A stretch of DNA of 64,000 nucleotides from the NCBI RefSeq assembly GCF_023370775.1, contig NZ_JAMCCQ010000001.1, forward strand, positions 248,001-312,000, read 5' to 3'. The notes beneath the pieces are model-generated. The model saw nothing but the letters and a program-made list of their open reading frames with translations, had not been told where the DNA came from and did no database searches. Positions within the stretch are counted from its first letter, which is position 1. Every line of letters begins with the position of its first letter. The translations under genes were made by a program, and so were the position numbers. The DNA comes from Marivita sp. GX14005. Its GTDB lineage: Bacteria > Pseudomonadota > Alphaproteobacteria > Rhodobacterales > Rhodobacteraceae. Below are positions 52,802 through 60,739 of the stretch, piece after piece.

Positions 52802-53809
52802 ATGGATATCGCCCGCATCCGCGCCGCCGCGCGCCGTCTGAATGGCCATACGCGCCGCACGCCGCTCCTGTTCTCCCCCTTCCTCGACGATCTGGCGGGG
52901 CGGCGCATCCTCGTCAAACCCGAATGTCTTCAGCATACCGGCAGCTTCAAATACCGCGGCGCGCGGGCCGCTCTATCGGCGCTCGCGCCAGAGCAAAGGG
53001 CGCGCGGCGTGATCGCCTTTTCCTCAGGCAATCATGCGCAGGGCGTCGCGCTCGCCGCCCGGCAATTCGGCGCGCCTTCGGTGATCGTAATGCCAAGTGA
53101 CGCGCCGCGCCTCAAAATCGACAACACCCGCGCGCTCGGCGCCGAGCTTGTTCTATACGACCGCGCCGCCGAGGATCGCGACGCCATCGGAGACAGCCTC
53201 GCGAAAGATCGCGGCCTGACCCTGATCAGACCCTTCGACGAGCCGGAGGTGATCGCGGGGCAAGGCACCTGCGGTCTCGAAATCGCCGCGCAGGCTGCCG
53301 AACTCGGCATCACCCGCGCCGAAGTCGTCACCTGCTGCGGCGGTGGCGGCCTGACCTCGGGCATCGCGCTCGCGCTAGAAGCGGACGCGCCGGACATGCG
53401 CGTTCGCCCCGCCGAGCCCGAAGGCTTCGACGATACCGCCCGCTCCCTCGCTGCAGGCAGCATTCGGTGCAACAGCCGAAGCTCCGGGCTTTGCGATGCT
53501 ATCATCACGCCGCAGCCCGGCGCCCTGACCTTTCCGATCATGCAGCGCCTCTGCGGCCCCGGCCTCGTGGTCAGCGACGAAGAGGCGCAGCGCGCCATGG
53601 CTGCCGCCTTTTTGCGGCTCAAGCTGGTGGCTGAACCGGGCGGCGCGGTCGCGCTCGCCGCCGCGCTCTATCATGGCGATGCGTTGCAAGAAGACACGGT
53701 CATCGTCACGATCTCGGGCGGCAATGTCGATCCCGGCGTGTTCTGCACCGCCATCGAACGCTTCGCGCCGGATAGGAAAACGGTTTGTCCCTGCGAGGTT
53801 ACGCGGTAA
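52802..53809 (+). CDS. Threonine/serine dehydratase-like PLP enzyme
   Basis: A 335-residue fold-type II PLP enzyme like threonine ammonia-lyase or serine racemase. The PLP lysine is in TGSFKYRGA, with SSGNHAQG for cofactor ring contacts and CGGGGLTSG for phosphate. The substrate-side loop is GLCDAIIT. It is shorter than biosynthetic IlvA (no ACT domain), so it is probably the catabolic/racemase type. Start ATG 52802 lies three bases after the hydrolase stop, so they may form a coupled pair. Confidence 0.87.
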   Translation: MDIARIRAAARRLNGHTRRTPLLFSPFLDDLAGRRILVKPECLQHTGSFKYRGARAALSALAPEQRARGVIAFSSGNHAQGVALAARQFGAPSVIVMPSDAPRLKIDNTRALGAELVLYDRAAEDRDAIGDSLAKDRGLTLIRPFDEPEVIAGQGTCGLEIAAQAAELGITRAEVVTCCGGGGLTSGIALALEADAPDMRVRPAEPEGFDDTARSLAAGSIRCNSRSSGLCDAIITPQPGALTFPIMQRLCGPGLVVSDEEAQRAMAAAFLRLKLVAEPGGAVALAAALYHGDALQEDTVIVTISGGNVDPGVFCTAIERFAPDRKTVCPCEVTR

Positions 53810-53862
53810 ACTGCCGCCATGCGCCTGCGGCGGCACCCCACCCCAAGCGAAGGGAGAGCGCG

Positions 53863-54651
53863 ATGAAGATGGCAAGCCTCGGGAATATCCACCTGCATTA
53901 CCGTATCGACGGCGATCCGAACGGCGCGCCAGTTGTGTTCGGCAACGCGCTCGGCACCGATCTTCGCCTCTGGGACGCGCTGCTCGAACGCATGCCCGAT
54001 ACGGGCTGGCGCTACATCCGCTACGACATGCGCGGACACGGCCTTTCCGATTGCCCCTCCGAACCCTATGCGATGGGCGCAATGATCCGCGATGCCGAAC
54101 TCCTGATGGAGTATCTCGACGTGAAGGATGCGGTGTTCGTCGGCCAGTCCGTCGGCGGCCTGATCGCACAGGGCCTTGCCGCCAAGCGGCTCGATCTCGT
54201 ACGCGCAATGGTGCTGGCCAACACGGCCGCCCGTTTCGGCAATCGCGATGTCTGGTCCGAACGTATTGAAACCGCGAAACGGGGCGGCCTCGAAGCGCTC
54301 GTCGATGCGACGATGCAGCGGTGGTTCCCCGCCACCTTCCGCGAAACGGACGCGTTTCACGCTTGGCGCAACATGTTCCTCAACATGCCGGTAGACGGTT
54401 ATATCGGCTATTGCCACGCCATTTCCGGCACCGATTTTTTCACCACAACCGCCGCCCTGCGCCTGCCCACGCTCGGCATCGCCGGCTCCGAGGACGGCTC
54501 GACCCCGCCGGACATGGTTCGTGAAACGACCGCGCTCGTGCCCGGTTCCCGCTTCGAGTTGATCCGCAAGACGGGCCATGTCCCTTGCGTCGACGCCCCC
54601 GACGCCTATGCCGAGATGCTACGCGATTTCCTTTCGTCGCTCGCCCACTGA
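53863..54651 (+). CDS. 3-oxoadipate enol-lactonase-like alpha/beta hydrolase
   Basis: A 262-residue alpha/beta hydrolase closely resembling PcaD, which opens 3-oxoadipate enol-lactone in the beta-ketoadipate pathway. The segments PVVFGNALGTDLRLWD, RYIRYDMRGHGLSDCP, AVFVGQSVGGLIAQGLAA (nucleophile elbow) and KTGHVPCVDAPDAYAEML are typical. No pca genes are adjacent, so a lone esterase is also possible. AGGGAGAG precedes ATG 53863. Confidence 0.85.
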   Translation: MKMASLGNIHLHYRIDGDPNGAPVVFGNALGTDLRLWDALLERMPDTGWRYIRYDMRGHGLSDCPSEPYAMGAMIRDAELLMEYLDVKDAVFVGQSVGGLIAQGLAAKRLDLVRAMVLANTAARFGNRDVWSERIETAKRGGLEALVDATMQRWFPATFRETDAFHAWRNMFLNMPVDGYIGYCHAISGTDFFTTTAALRLPTLGIAGSEDGSTPPDMVRETTALVPGSRFELIRKTGHVPCVDAPDAYAEMLRDFLSSLAH

Positions 54652-54670
54652 ACATGAAACCGTTAAACCT

Positions 54671-54700
54671 TTGAACCTTTCGCCAAAACGGTGCTATATG
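54671..54700 (+). promoter_or_regulatory. Probable promoter of the ArsR-family gene
   Basis: TTGAAC (54671-54676), an 18-base spacer and TATATG (54695-54700). The AT-rich stretch around the -10 is a plausible place for self-repression by the ArsR-type protein encoded 32 bases downstream. Confidence 0.55.
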
Positions 54701-54732
54701 GAGCGCAGTTTTTTCTCCCGGGGCTCCGCCGA

Positions 54733-55053
54733 ATGACCGAAACCACGCTCGCCCCTGCCGCGGCGCAGGACATGGCAACCAACGCGCAGAACGCGTCGGC
54801 CTATCTCAAGACCCTCGCGCATGAAGGCCGGCTGATGATCCTGTGCCATCTCGGCGCAGGAGAGAAATCCGTGGGCGAGCTGGAGGCGCTGCTCGACATT
54901 CGGCAGGCGGCGGTCAGCCAGATGCTCGCCCGGCTGCGAGAGGAAAATCTTGTCAAAACGCGCCGCGACGGCAAAACGATCTATTACAGCCTGAGCGATG
55001 ACAACACCCAGCGCATGATCGCCCTGCTTTACGAAATGTTCTGCACGCCCTGA
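54733..55053 (+). CDS. ArsR family regulator, SqrR/BigR-like persulfide sensor
   Basis: A 106-residue winged-helix repressor. The DNA-binding helices are AGEKSVGELEALLDIRQAAVSQMLARLREENLVKTRRDGKTIYYSL. Two cysteines remain, Cys38 (LMILCHLG) and Cys104 (EMFCTP), 66 residues apart, the same spacing as Cys41/Cys107 of Rhodobacter SqrR. In that family the pair forms a tetrasulfide with reactive sulfur and releases DNA. The rest matches the BigR/SqrR group. ATG 54733 starts before the first helix. Target genes are not adjacent. Confidence 0.87.
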   Translation: MTETTLAPAAAQDMATNAQNASAYLKTLAHEGRLMILCHLGAGEKSVGELEALLDIRQAAVSQMLARLREENLVKTRRDGKTIYYSLSDDNTQRMIALLYEMFCTP

Positions 55054-55064
55054 ACGCCGCCCCG

Positions 55065-55086
55065 CTTCTTCTCTTCAAAAATACTC
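55065..55086 (+). repeat. Single arm of the intergenic inverted-repeat family
   Basis: CTTCTTCTCTTC followed by AAAAATACTC resembles the right arm of element A (10029-10050), with a few mismatches. It is between the ArsR-type gene and ruvB, both ending here. No partner arm or core is nearby, so it may be a solitary copy of the common Rhodobacterales repeat. Confidence 0.55.
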
Positions 55087-55115
55087 ATGTCGCACCGGTA
55101 TCGCTGGGCGCAGCC

Positions 55116-56138
55116 TCAACCGAAAAGATCGCTTTGTCCCGGCAGCCTCGGCGGCGCGAGGCCCAGATGCGTCCAGCCCTTCTGCGCCAGCATCCGGCCG
55201 CGCGGCGTGCGCTGGATCAGCCCTTGCTGCAAAAGGTAAGGCTCGATCACCTCTTCCAGCGCATCCCGGCTCTCCGACAGTGCCGCAGATAAGGTCTCGA
55301 TCCCGACCGGCCCGCCTTGGTAATTCTCCGCGATAAGCCGCAGGTAGCGCCGGTCCGCCGCATCGAGGCCCAGCCCATCGACCCCCAGCCGCGTCAGCGC
55401 GCTGTCCGACAGCTCGCGCGTGACGATCCCGTCGCCTTCCACCACCGCGAAATCGACGACGCGCCGCAAAAGCCGCCCCGCGATCCTTGGCGTGCCGCGC
55501 GAGCGCCGGGCGATCTCCCGCGCCCCTTCCGACGCGGCCTGAACGCCCAGCTTGACCGCATTGCGCGCCACGATCGTGTTCAGCTCATCCTCGGTATAGA
55601 AATTCAGCCGCGTCGGGATTCCGAACCTGTCGCGCAGGGGGGTGGTGAGCAGGCCCAGCCGCGTCGTCGCGCCGACCAGTGTGAAGGGCTGCAACTCGAT
55701 CCGCACCGTGCGCGCCGCCGGCCCTTCGCCGATCACCAGATCGAGCTCGTAATCCTCCATCGCAGGGTAAAGAACCTCCTCGACCGCCGGGTTCAGCCGA
55801 TGGATCTCGTCGATGAACAGCACGTCACGCGCCTCGAGATTGGTCAGGATCGCCGCGAGATCGCCCGCTTTGGCCAATACAGGCCCGGATGTCATGCGAA
55901 ACCCGACCCCAAGCTCCCGCGCCATGATCTGCGCCAATGTCGTCTTGCCCAGCCCCGGCGGGCCGTGAAACAGCGTGTGATCCATCGACTCGCCGCGCTG
56001 GCGGGCCGATTGGATGAAGACGCGCAGATTTGCCCGTGCCTCGGCCTGCCCGACGAAATCATCCAGCATCTGCGGTCGCAGCGCACGGTCGCGATCCTCG
56101 GGAAGCGGCTCCGGGCGCAATGTCGGATCGGAACTCAT
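55116..56138 (-). CDS. ruvB: Holliday junction branch-migration helicase RuvB
   Basis: Hexameric AAA+ motor that drives branch migration with RuvA. The 340 residues have the P-loop GPPGLGKTT (59-67), the Walker B strand [11 protein letters not shown] and the C-terminal winged helix with [37 protein letters not shown]. It follows ruvA by ten bases on the same strand. ruvC-ruvA-ruvB is the standard order. Confidence 0.97.
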   Translation of the reverse strand: MSSDPTLRPEPLPEDRDRALRPQMLDDFVGQAEARANLRVFIQSARQRGESMDHTLFHGPPGLGKTTLAQIMARELGVGFRMTSGPVLAKAGDLAAILTNLEARDVLFIDEIHRLNPAVEEVLYPAMEDYELDLVIGEGPAARTVRIELQPFTLVGATTRLGLLTTPLRDRFGIPTRLNFYTEDELNTIVARNAVKLGVQAASEGAREIARRSRGTPRIAGRLLRRVVDFAVVEGDGIVTRELSDSALTRLGVDGLGLDAADRRYLRLIAENYQGGPVGIETLSAALSESRDALEEVIEPYLLQQGLIQRTPRGRMLAQKGWTHLGLAPPRLPGQSDLFG

Positions 56139-56148
56139 CGCATCGCCC

Positions 56149-56814
56149 TCACCCTTTCGGTGCCAGCAGTTTCAGCGCCGCACGGATGAGCGCGCCGGTA
56201 TCGGCCTCCGGCGCCTCTCCCGCCGCCCGCGCGACCGCGCCTGCCGCCTCGCCGGGCGCGTAACCCAGATTGCCCAGCGCCGAAAGCGCTTCGGCCTGCG
56301 CGGATGGCGCGGCAGTCGGGGCTGCCCGCTTCGGCGCGGGCGACGCGTTCTCGATCATCTCCGCTGCCTCGACAACCGCCGGCGTCGAAGCCGCACCGCT
56401 CATCGCCATGACCGCCGGCGCCTTGTCCTTGAGCTCATTGACCACCCGCTGCGCCGTTTTCGGGCCGATCCCCTTGGCGGCCTTGATCGCGTTCCAATCG
56501 CCCAGCGCGATCGCGCGGCTCACACCGTCGGGGCCAAGCGTGCCCAGAATGGCAAGCGACGCCTTCGCACCGACGCCCTGCACCGTCATCAAGAGCCGAT
56601 GCCATTCCTTCTCCATAAGAGTCGGAAAACCGAAAAGCTGGAGCACATCCTCCCGCACAAGCAGATCGGTATAAAGCGCCGCCACCTCGCCCGGCGCGGC
56701 GATCTGCGCCAGCACGCGATCCGAGCAATAGACGACATAGCCCACACCGCGCACATCGATCAGGACGTGATCGTCCGCCTTGTATTCCACCCGCCCGGCG
56801 ATCCGGCCGATCAT
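56149..56814 (-). CDS. ruvA: Holliday junction DNA-binding protein RuvA
   Basis: Tetrameric junction-binding protein, 221 residues. The OB-fold domain starts [31 protein letters not shown], the two helix-hairpin-helix motifs are [22 protein letters not shown] and [22 protein letters not shown], and domain III (about 155-221) is a flexible three-helix bundle that contacts RuvB. Its ATG overlaps the ruvC stop by four bases (ATGA). Confidence 0.96.
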   Translation of the reverse strand: MIGRIAGRVEYKADDHVLIDVRGVGYVVYCSDRVLAQIAAPGEVAALYTDLLVREDVLQLFGFPTLMEKEWHRLLMTVQGVGAKASLAILGTLGPDGVSRAIALGDWNAIKAAKGIGPKTAQRVVNELKDKAPAVMAMSGAASTPAVVEAAEMIENASPAPKRAAPTAAPSAQAEALSALGNLGYAPGEAAGAVARAAGEAPEADTGALIRAALKLLAPKG

Positions 56815-57299
56815 GCGGGTCTCCTCAGGCCGGGAGCGTTCATGTGATGAGCGTGACAAATGGCGATCGCCAACGCATCGGCCGCATCCGACCCCTCGAT
56901 CCGCGCGCCCGGCAACTGCATCCTGACCATGTGCTCCACTTGCCGCTTGTCCGCATGGCCCACGCCCACCACGGTCTTCTTGACGGAATTGGGCGCGTAT
57001 TCCCCGATCTCGAGCCCGAACTGCGCCGGCACCAGCAGCGCGACCCCGCGCGCCTGACCGAGCTTCAACGTCCCGACAGCATCCTTGTTCACAAAGGTCT
57101 TTTCGATGGCGGCCGTTTCCGGCGCGAAACGCTGCAACACGTCCGTCAACCCGCGATGCAGCGCCAGAAGCCGCTCGGCCAGATCACCCGCGCCGGACAG
57201 GCACACGCCGTTCGCGACATGGCTCAGGCGGCTGCCCTCTGCTTCGATCACGCCCCACCCGAGAAAGCGCAACCCAGGATCGATCCCCAAAACTCGCAT
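56811..57299 (-). CDS. ruvC: Holliday junction resolvase RuvC
   Basis: Endonuclease that resolves Holliday junctions, 162 residues. The active-site acidic residues are in [16 protein letters not shown] (Asp7), the [11 protein letters not shown] segment with Glu, and [15 protein letters not shown] near the C-terminus, forming the DEDD set. ATG 57299 begins at the conserved first strand. First gene of the ruvCAB operon; its promoter lies in the gap up to 57614. Confidence 0.96.
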   Translation of the reverse strand: MRVLGIDPGLRFLGWGVIEAEGSRLSHVANGVCLSGAGDLAERLLALHRGLTDVLQRFAPETAAIEKTFVNKDAVGTLKLGQARGVALLVPAQFGLEIGEYAPNSVKKTVVGVGHADKRQVEHMVRMQLPGARIEGSDAADALAIAICHAHHMNAPGLRRPA

Positions 57300-57441
57300 G
57301 GCTGCTCGCCGCCTTGTTGCTTTTGCATCACGGCTAGCACGAAACGCGAACAAACGCCAAGCCTTCTATACGTGCCAGCCTATGATGCCCGTGGGTCGCA
57401 ACCGGACGATGCTTGGTCGCTTTCAATCTTCAAAAGCGGAA

Positions 57442-57462
57442 AACGACACCGAAAATGTCGTT
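57442..57462. promoter_or_regulatory. Inverted repeat AACGACA-N7-TGTCGTT
   Basis: A perfect seven-base inverted repeat with a seven-base spacer (CCGAAAA), in the gap between ruvC and the DUF1127 gene. It is 153 bases from the DUF1127 start and about 143 from ruvC. It could be an operator or a weak hairpin. Confidence 0.5.
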
Positions 57463-57515
57463 ATATCGCAAGCAATTAGGGATAGTATACGGCAAGGTTT
57501 AGTCATGTGAATCTC

Positions 57516-57530
57516 GCATGGGATCCATGC
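57516..57530. promoter_or_regulatory. Inverted repeat GCATGG-N3-CCATGC
   Basis: A perfect six-base inverted repeat around GAT, 85 bases before ATG 57615. It sits where the DUF1127 promoter or an operator would be expected, but no protein can be assigned. Confidence 0.4.
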
Positions 57531-57614
57531 ATTAAATGACATTGTGCGCGTGATTTCCCGCATCTAACTGCGAATTTGACACATCGCTCAAACCCTCGCT
57601 CAAGGAGCATGGCA

Positions 57615-57806
57615 ATGGCCGCTTTCGACACTTCCCGCCCGACATATGTCTCCGGACGCAAGGGCCTTGGCGCAACTTTCGCGCAGCTTTTCGCGGCGAT
57701 CATGGATTGGCATGACGCTCGTCAGACACGCAAGATCCTGGCAAGGCTTTCGGATTTCGAGCTTGAGGACATCGGCCTGACCCGCGGCGATATCAATTCG
57801 CGCTGA
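57615..57806 (+). CDS. DUF1127 domain protein
   Basis: A 63-residue small protein of the DUF1127 family, recognised by the C-terminal LARLSDFELEDIGLTRGDINSR segment (the 'L..L.D..L.DIGL.R.DI' motif). In other alphaproteobacteria such proteins bind RNA or influence phosphate, carbon and stress responses. Start ATG 57615 is preferred over ATG 57609 because AAGGAG (57602-57607) then lies seven bases upstream. A terminator follows at 57827-57860. Confidence 0.9.
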   Translation: MAAFDTSRPTYVSGRKGLGATFAQLFAAIMDWHDARQTRKILARLSDFELEDIGLTRGDINSR

Positions 57807-57826
57807 AAGCGCCCGCCGCGCAAGAC

Positions 57827-57860
57827 AAAGCCGTGCCGGGAATACCCGCGCACGGCTTTT
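57827..57860 (+). terminator. Rho-independent terminator after the DUF1127 gene
   Basis: AAAGCCGTGC pairs with GCACGGCTTT, with an inner CGGG/CCCG extension, followed by a short T run. It is 20 bases after the stop. The minus-strand gene at 57877 ends only 16 bases beyond it. Confidence 0.8.
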
Positions 57861-57876
57861 CTACATCCGACCAAGG

Positions 57877-58224
57877 TCAGCCGATCACCGCGCCCAGCAT
57901 TTGCGCCATCGGCCATGTGATCGGGTCCATCTGCAAGAAGAATGCCCCGAACTGTTCAAGGAGGCTCCCCTCCCGCAACAAGGCGACCTGCGCGCTATAA
58001 GCATCCTGCCCTAGCACCGTCACCATGCAGGCCTTGAGGAAAAAGAGAATCCCGATCGGCAGCAGCAGTGCCTTGAGGGAAAATGCATCGCGCAGATGTC
58101 CGATCGGGTAGTGATCGATCACACCGTTCTTGCCCAGCCGGGTCACATAACCGCGCGACAGTTGCCGATGCCGCTTGAGCACCCGGCGATACCGTTCGTC
58201 AAACATATCCTGCTTGTTGGTCAT
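57877..58224 (-). CDS. Small single-helix membrane protein
   Basis: A 115-residue protein I cannot assign. RRVLKRHRQLSRGYVTRLGKNGVIDHYPIGHLRDAFSLKALLLPIGILFFLKACMVTVLG places one transmembrane helix at about residues 50-72, with a basic N-terminus probably cytoplasmic. A second mildly hydrophobic stretch runs near 85-110. ATG 58224 is used because the earlier in-frame codon lacks a site. Homologues are probably confined to Rhodobacterales. Positioned between the DUF1127 gene and prmA. Confidence 0.65.
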   Translation of the reverse strand: MTNKQDMFDERYRRVLKRHRQLSRGYVTRLGKNGVIDHYPIGHLRDAFSLKALLLPIGILFFLKACMVTVLGQDAYSAQVALLREGSLLEQFGAFFLQMDPITWPMAQMLGAVIG

Positions 58225-58359
58225 ATCCAGCAGCTCTCGATTCCGGCCCCCACCGGATGTGTCATTGATAGGGGCGGAATGTGGCAAGATTTGGGCAAAC
58301 ATGGCAGATTTTCTGCAAATGCGGCAAAAACCGGAAAATCCGGTTAAATTTGTCGATTC

Positions 58360-59232
58360 TCAGGCCGCGGCACGCAATGTCAGCGTCGTCCAGTCACCAA
58401 TCTCGGCGCGATGCACAAGATTGATGCCATGGCGTGCATAAACATCGATCACCTCGTCGGCCTGTTCATTGAGAATGCCGGACAGGATCACATGCCCCCC
58501 GGTCGCGACATGCCGCGCCATGTCGGGAGCCAGATCGATCAGCGGTTGTTTCAGGATATTCGCGAAAACGAGATCGAACGGCGCTGCGGCGTGCAGGTCG
58601 GGGTGATCGAACCCGGCGGCTTCAAGGCATTGCACCTTGCCCGACAGCCCGTTGGCCGCCACATTCGCCTCGGCCACATCGACGGCGATCCGGTCCATGT
58701 CGCTTGCAAGGACGGGCTCGCTCCAGACGCGCGCTGCCGCCATCGCGAGCACCGCCGTTCCGCAGCCGATATCGACGACGTTCCGGCAGTGGACGCCGGA
58801 GCCGATCAGCCTGTCCAAAGCCTCGAGGCAGCCTTGGGTGGTGCCATGATGGCCGGTGCCGAAGGCCATCGCAGCCTCGATAAGAAGCGGCTCGACCCCT
58901 TCGGGAATCGCGTCCGCGTCGTGACTGCCGTGAACGAAAAAGCGCCCTGCGCGGACGGGCGTCAATTCGCGCCGCACCTTTGCGACCCAATCAGTCTCGG
59001 GCAGTTCCGATACCGCGAAATCCCGCGCGCCATAGGCCGCCGCCAGCAGCGCCAGCGCGACGTCATCGGGCGCCTCCATGAAATAGGCGCCGATTTCCCA
59101 GTTTCCCGATCCATCCTCGATCTCGAACACGCCGACGCCGTAGGGGGCGGGATCGATCTCCTCGAGAGCGGCGCCGAGGGCCTCTGCCCGATCCCTGTCG
59201 TTCAGCGTGGTGAAAGCGGTGAAACTGGTCAT
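58360..59232 (-). CDS. prmA: Ribosomal protein L11 methyltransferase
   Basis: Trimethylates lysines of ribosomal protein L11 with S-adenosylmethionine. The 290 residues include AFGTGHHGTTQGCLEAL, the SAM-binding strand NVVDIGCGTAVLAMAA, the acidic loop ASDMDRIAVDVAEANVAANG, and FDLVFANILKQPLIDLAPDM, the NxL/NILxxPL motif. ATG 59232 is the first in-frame start and begins the MTSFTAFTTL segment; no strong ribosome-binding site. Sixty-five bases downstream of the MFS gene. Confidence 0.92.
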   Translation of the reverse strand: MTSFTAFTTLNDRDRAEALGAALEEIDPAPYGVGVFEIEDGSGNWEIGAYFMEAPDDVALALLAAAYGARDFAVSELPETDWVAKVRRELTPVRAGRFFVHGSHDADAIPEGVEPLLIEAAMAFGTGHHGTTQGCLEALDRLIGSGVHCRNVVDIGCGTAVLAMAAARVWSEPVLASDMDRIAVDVAEANVAANGLSGKVQCLEAAGFDHPDLHAAAPFDLVFANILKQPLIDLAPDMARHVATGGHVILSGILNEQADEVIDVYARHGINLVHRAEIGDWTTLTLRAAA

Positions 59233-59297
59233 GATTTTGGAGGTCCGGCTGCATGAGACATTGCGCCCTCTGACACGAAGCGACCTGGCCTGCAAGC

Positions 59298-60536
59298 TCA
59301 GCGCGCCGGCGAGGGAAGCCCCCGTGACAGGATCGTTTCGTTCCCCGGCTCCGGATGGCGCGGGATCATGAGCGCCAGCGCGAGGGAGATTGCCGCCATG
59401 CAGGCCGCGAGCGCAAAGACGACCCCTGGCGAAAGCAACCACAAATAGCCCAGAAGCGCTGGCAAAAACACCGCGGCGATATGGTTGATGGTAAAGGCCA
59501 CCGCCGCTGTAGGGGCGATATCGCCCGGATCGGCGATCTTCTGGAAATAGGTCTTGAGCGCCAGCGCCAGCGCGAAAAAGATGTTGTTGGCGATGTATAG
59601 CACGCCGCCAAGCACAGCGCCCCAGCCGAACCAATAGATCCCGCCGTAAAGCGCGAAAACGGTAATCAGCCCGATATACTCGAACGCCATCGCATTGCGT
59701 TCACCAAAGCGGTGAACCGCGCGGCCAAGGATCGGGGCCAGAACCATGTTCGCCACCAGCGTAACCAGCATCAGGCGCGTGATCTGATCGACGCCGAGCC
59801 CGAACCGTTCCACCATCATGAAGGCGGCGAACACCACGAAAATCTGGCGCCGCGCCCCCGACATGAATTGCAGCGCGTAATAAAGCCAGTAGCGCCGGCG
59901 CAGGACGAATTTCTTTGTCTGCGGATCGGGCGCCTCGAAATGCGGCATCATGAGCACGCAATAGGCCACAATCGCAAGCGTCAGCCCGCCGGAGACCATA
60001 TAGACGAAATTGTAGCTCAGATCGTAGGCCCGCCAGGTCAGCACGATCACGCCATAGGCTACCAGCGTCGCACCCGACGCAGCGGCAACGAGCAGCCCCA
60101 GCATCTGAGGCGCACGATCCTTGCGCAGCCATTGCAGTTGCAGCGATTGATTGACGGTCTCGTAGTAGTGAAACCCGATGGAGCTGAAAAGCGTGATGAA
60201 GAGGATGCCGCCCATCGTCGGGAACCAGGCGGTCATCGCGGTGGCAATGCCCAGCATCGCAAGAGAGATCATCGCGAGTGTCTGCTCGCGCATGAACATG
60301 ATGACGAAAATCACCCCGACGGCGAGAAACCCCGGAATTTCGCGCACGGTATGCAGCCAGCCGATATCGGACCCATCGAATTGCGCCGCCTCGACCACGA
60401 AGTTGTTCAGCAGCGCCGACCAGGTCGCAAAGGACAGCGGCATCGCGATCGCCATCAGGAAAAGCAGCGTGAGCGGCCTGCGATATACCGGCAGGCTGCG
60501 CGCTTGGGCCAGGGGAACGATGCGTGTCATGGCCAT
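59298..60536 (-). CDS. MFS family membrane transporter
   Basis: A 412-residue major facilitator superfamily protein with about twelve hydrophobic segments (SLPVYRRPLTLLFLMAIAMPLSFATWSAL is the first). The sequence has an interdomain cytoplasmic loop near HFEAPDPQTKKFVLRRRYW and a MFLALALALK-like helix later. It is not close to a named drug exporter that I recall; the substrate is unknown. ATG 60536 is taken, with ATG 60530 also possible. Divergent from the YeeE gene; the gap contains an FNR-type site. Confidence 0.8.
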   Translation of the reverse strand: MAMTRIVPLAQARSLPVYRRPLTLLFLMAIAMPLSFATWSALLNNFVVEAAQFDGSDIGWLHTVREIPGFLAVGVIFVIMFMREQTLAMISLAMLGIATAMTAWFPTMGGILFITLFSSIGFHYYETVNQSLQLQWLRKDRAPQMLGLLVAAASGATLVAYGVIVLTWRAYDLSYNFVYMVSGGLTLAIVAYCVLMMPHFEAPDPQTKKFVLRRRYWLYYALQFMSGARRQIFVVFAAFMMVERFGLGVDQITRLMLVTLVANMVLAPILGRAVHRFGERNAMAFEYIGLITVFALYGGIYWFGWGAVLGGVLYIANNIFFALALALKTYFQKIADPGDIAPTAAVAFTINHIAAVFLPALLGYLWLLSPGVVFALAACMAAISLALALMIPRHPEPGNETILSRGLPSPAR

Positions 60537-60672
60537 CGGTCTACGCCCAAGCCGCAGACTTGGCGAGATGCAATATCGGTTCGGATTGGCATTCAGATAC
60601 CCCGTCATGCCCCCGGTGATACGCGCCGCGCATTTTACAAATCACTAACGCGCCCAGGCAAATTCCGCGGAT

Positions 60673-60686
60673 CTGACATAAATCAA
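60673..60686. promoter_or_regulatory. FNR-type site between the MFS and YeeE genes
   Basis: CTGAC-ATAA-ATCAA, two mismatches from TTGAT-N4-ATCAA, 54 bases before ATG 60740. A weak TG-C-ATCCAT lies about 30 bases after its centre. Either divergent gene could be the target, with YeeE being nearer. This is the weakest of the three FNR-type sites. Confidence 0.4.
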
Positions 60687-60739
60687 GGCCGTTACATTCA
60701 AATGCCTGCATCCATGGCCGGAGAAAAGACAGGCCCGAC

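Larger units (their letters stand above)
57300..57614. other. Intergenic gap between ruvC and the DUF1127 gene
   Basis: A 315-base gap with divergent genes on both sides, so it should contain two promoters. The clearest structures are the inverted repeats at 57442-57462 and 57516-57530. The region is notably less GC-rich than its neighbours. A RuvC promoter should lie close to 57300, but I could not identify a confident -35/-10 pair. No RNA gene was recognised. Confidence 0.6.
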
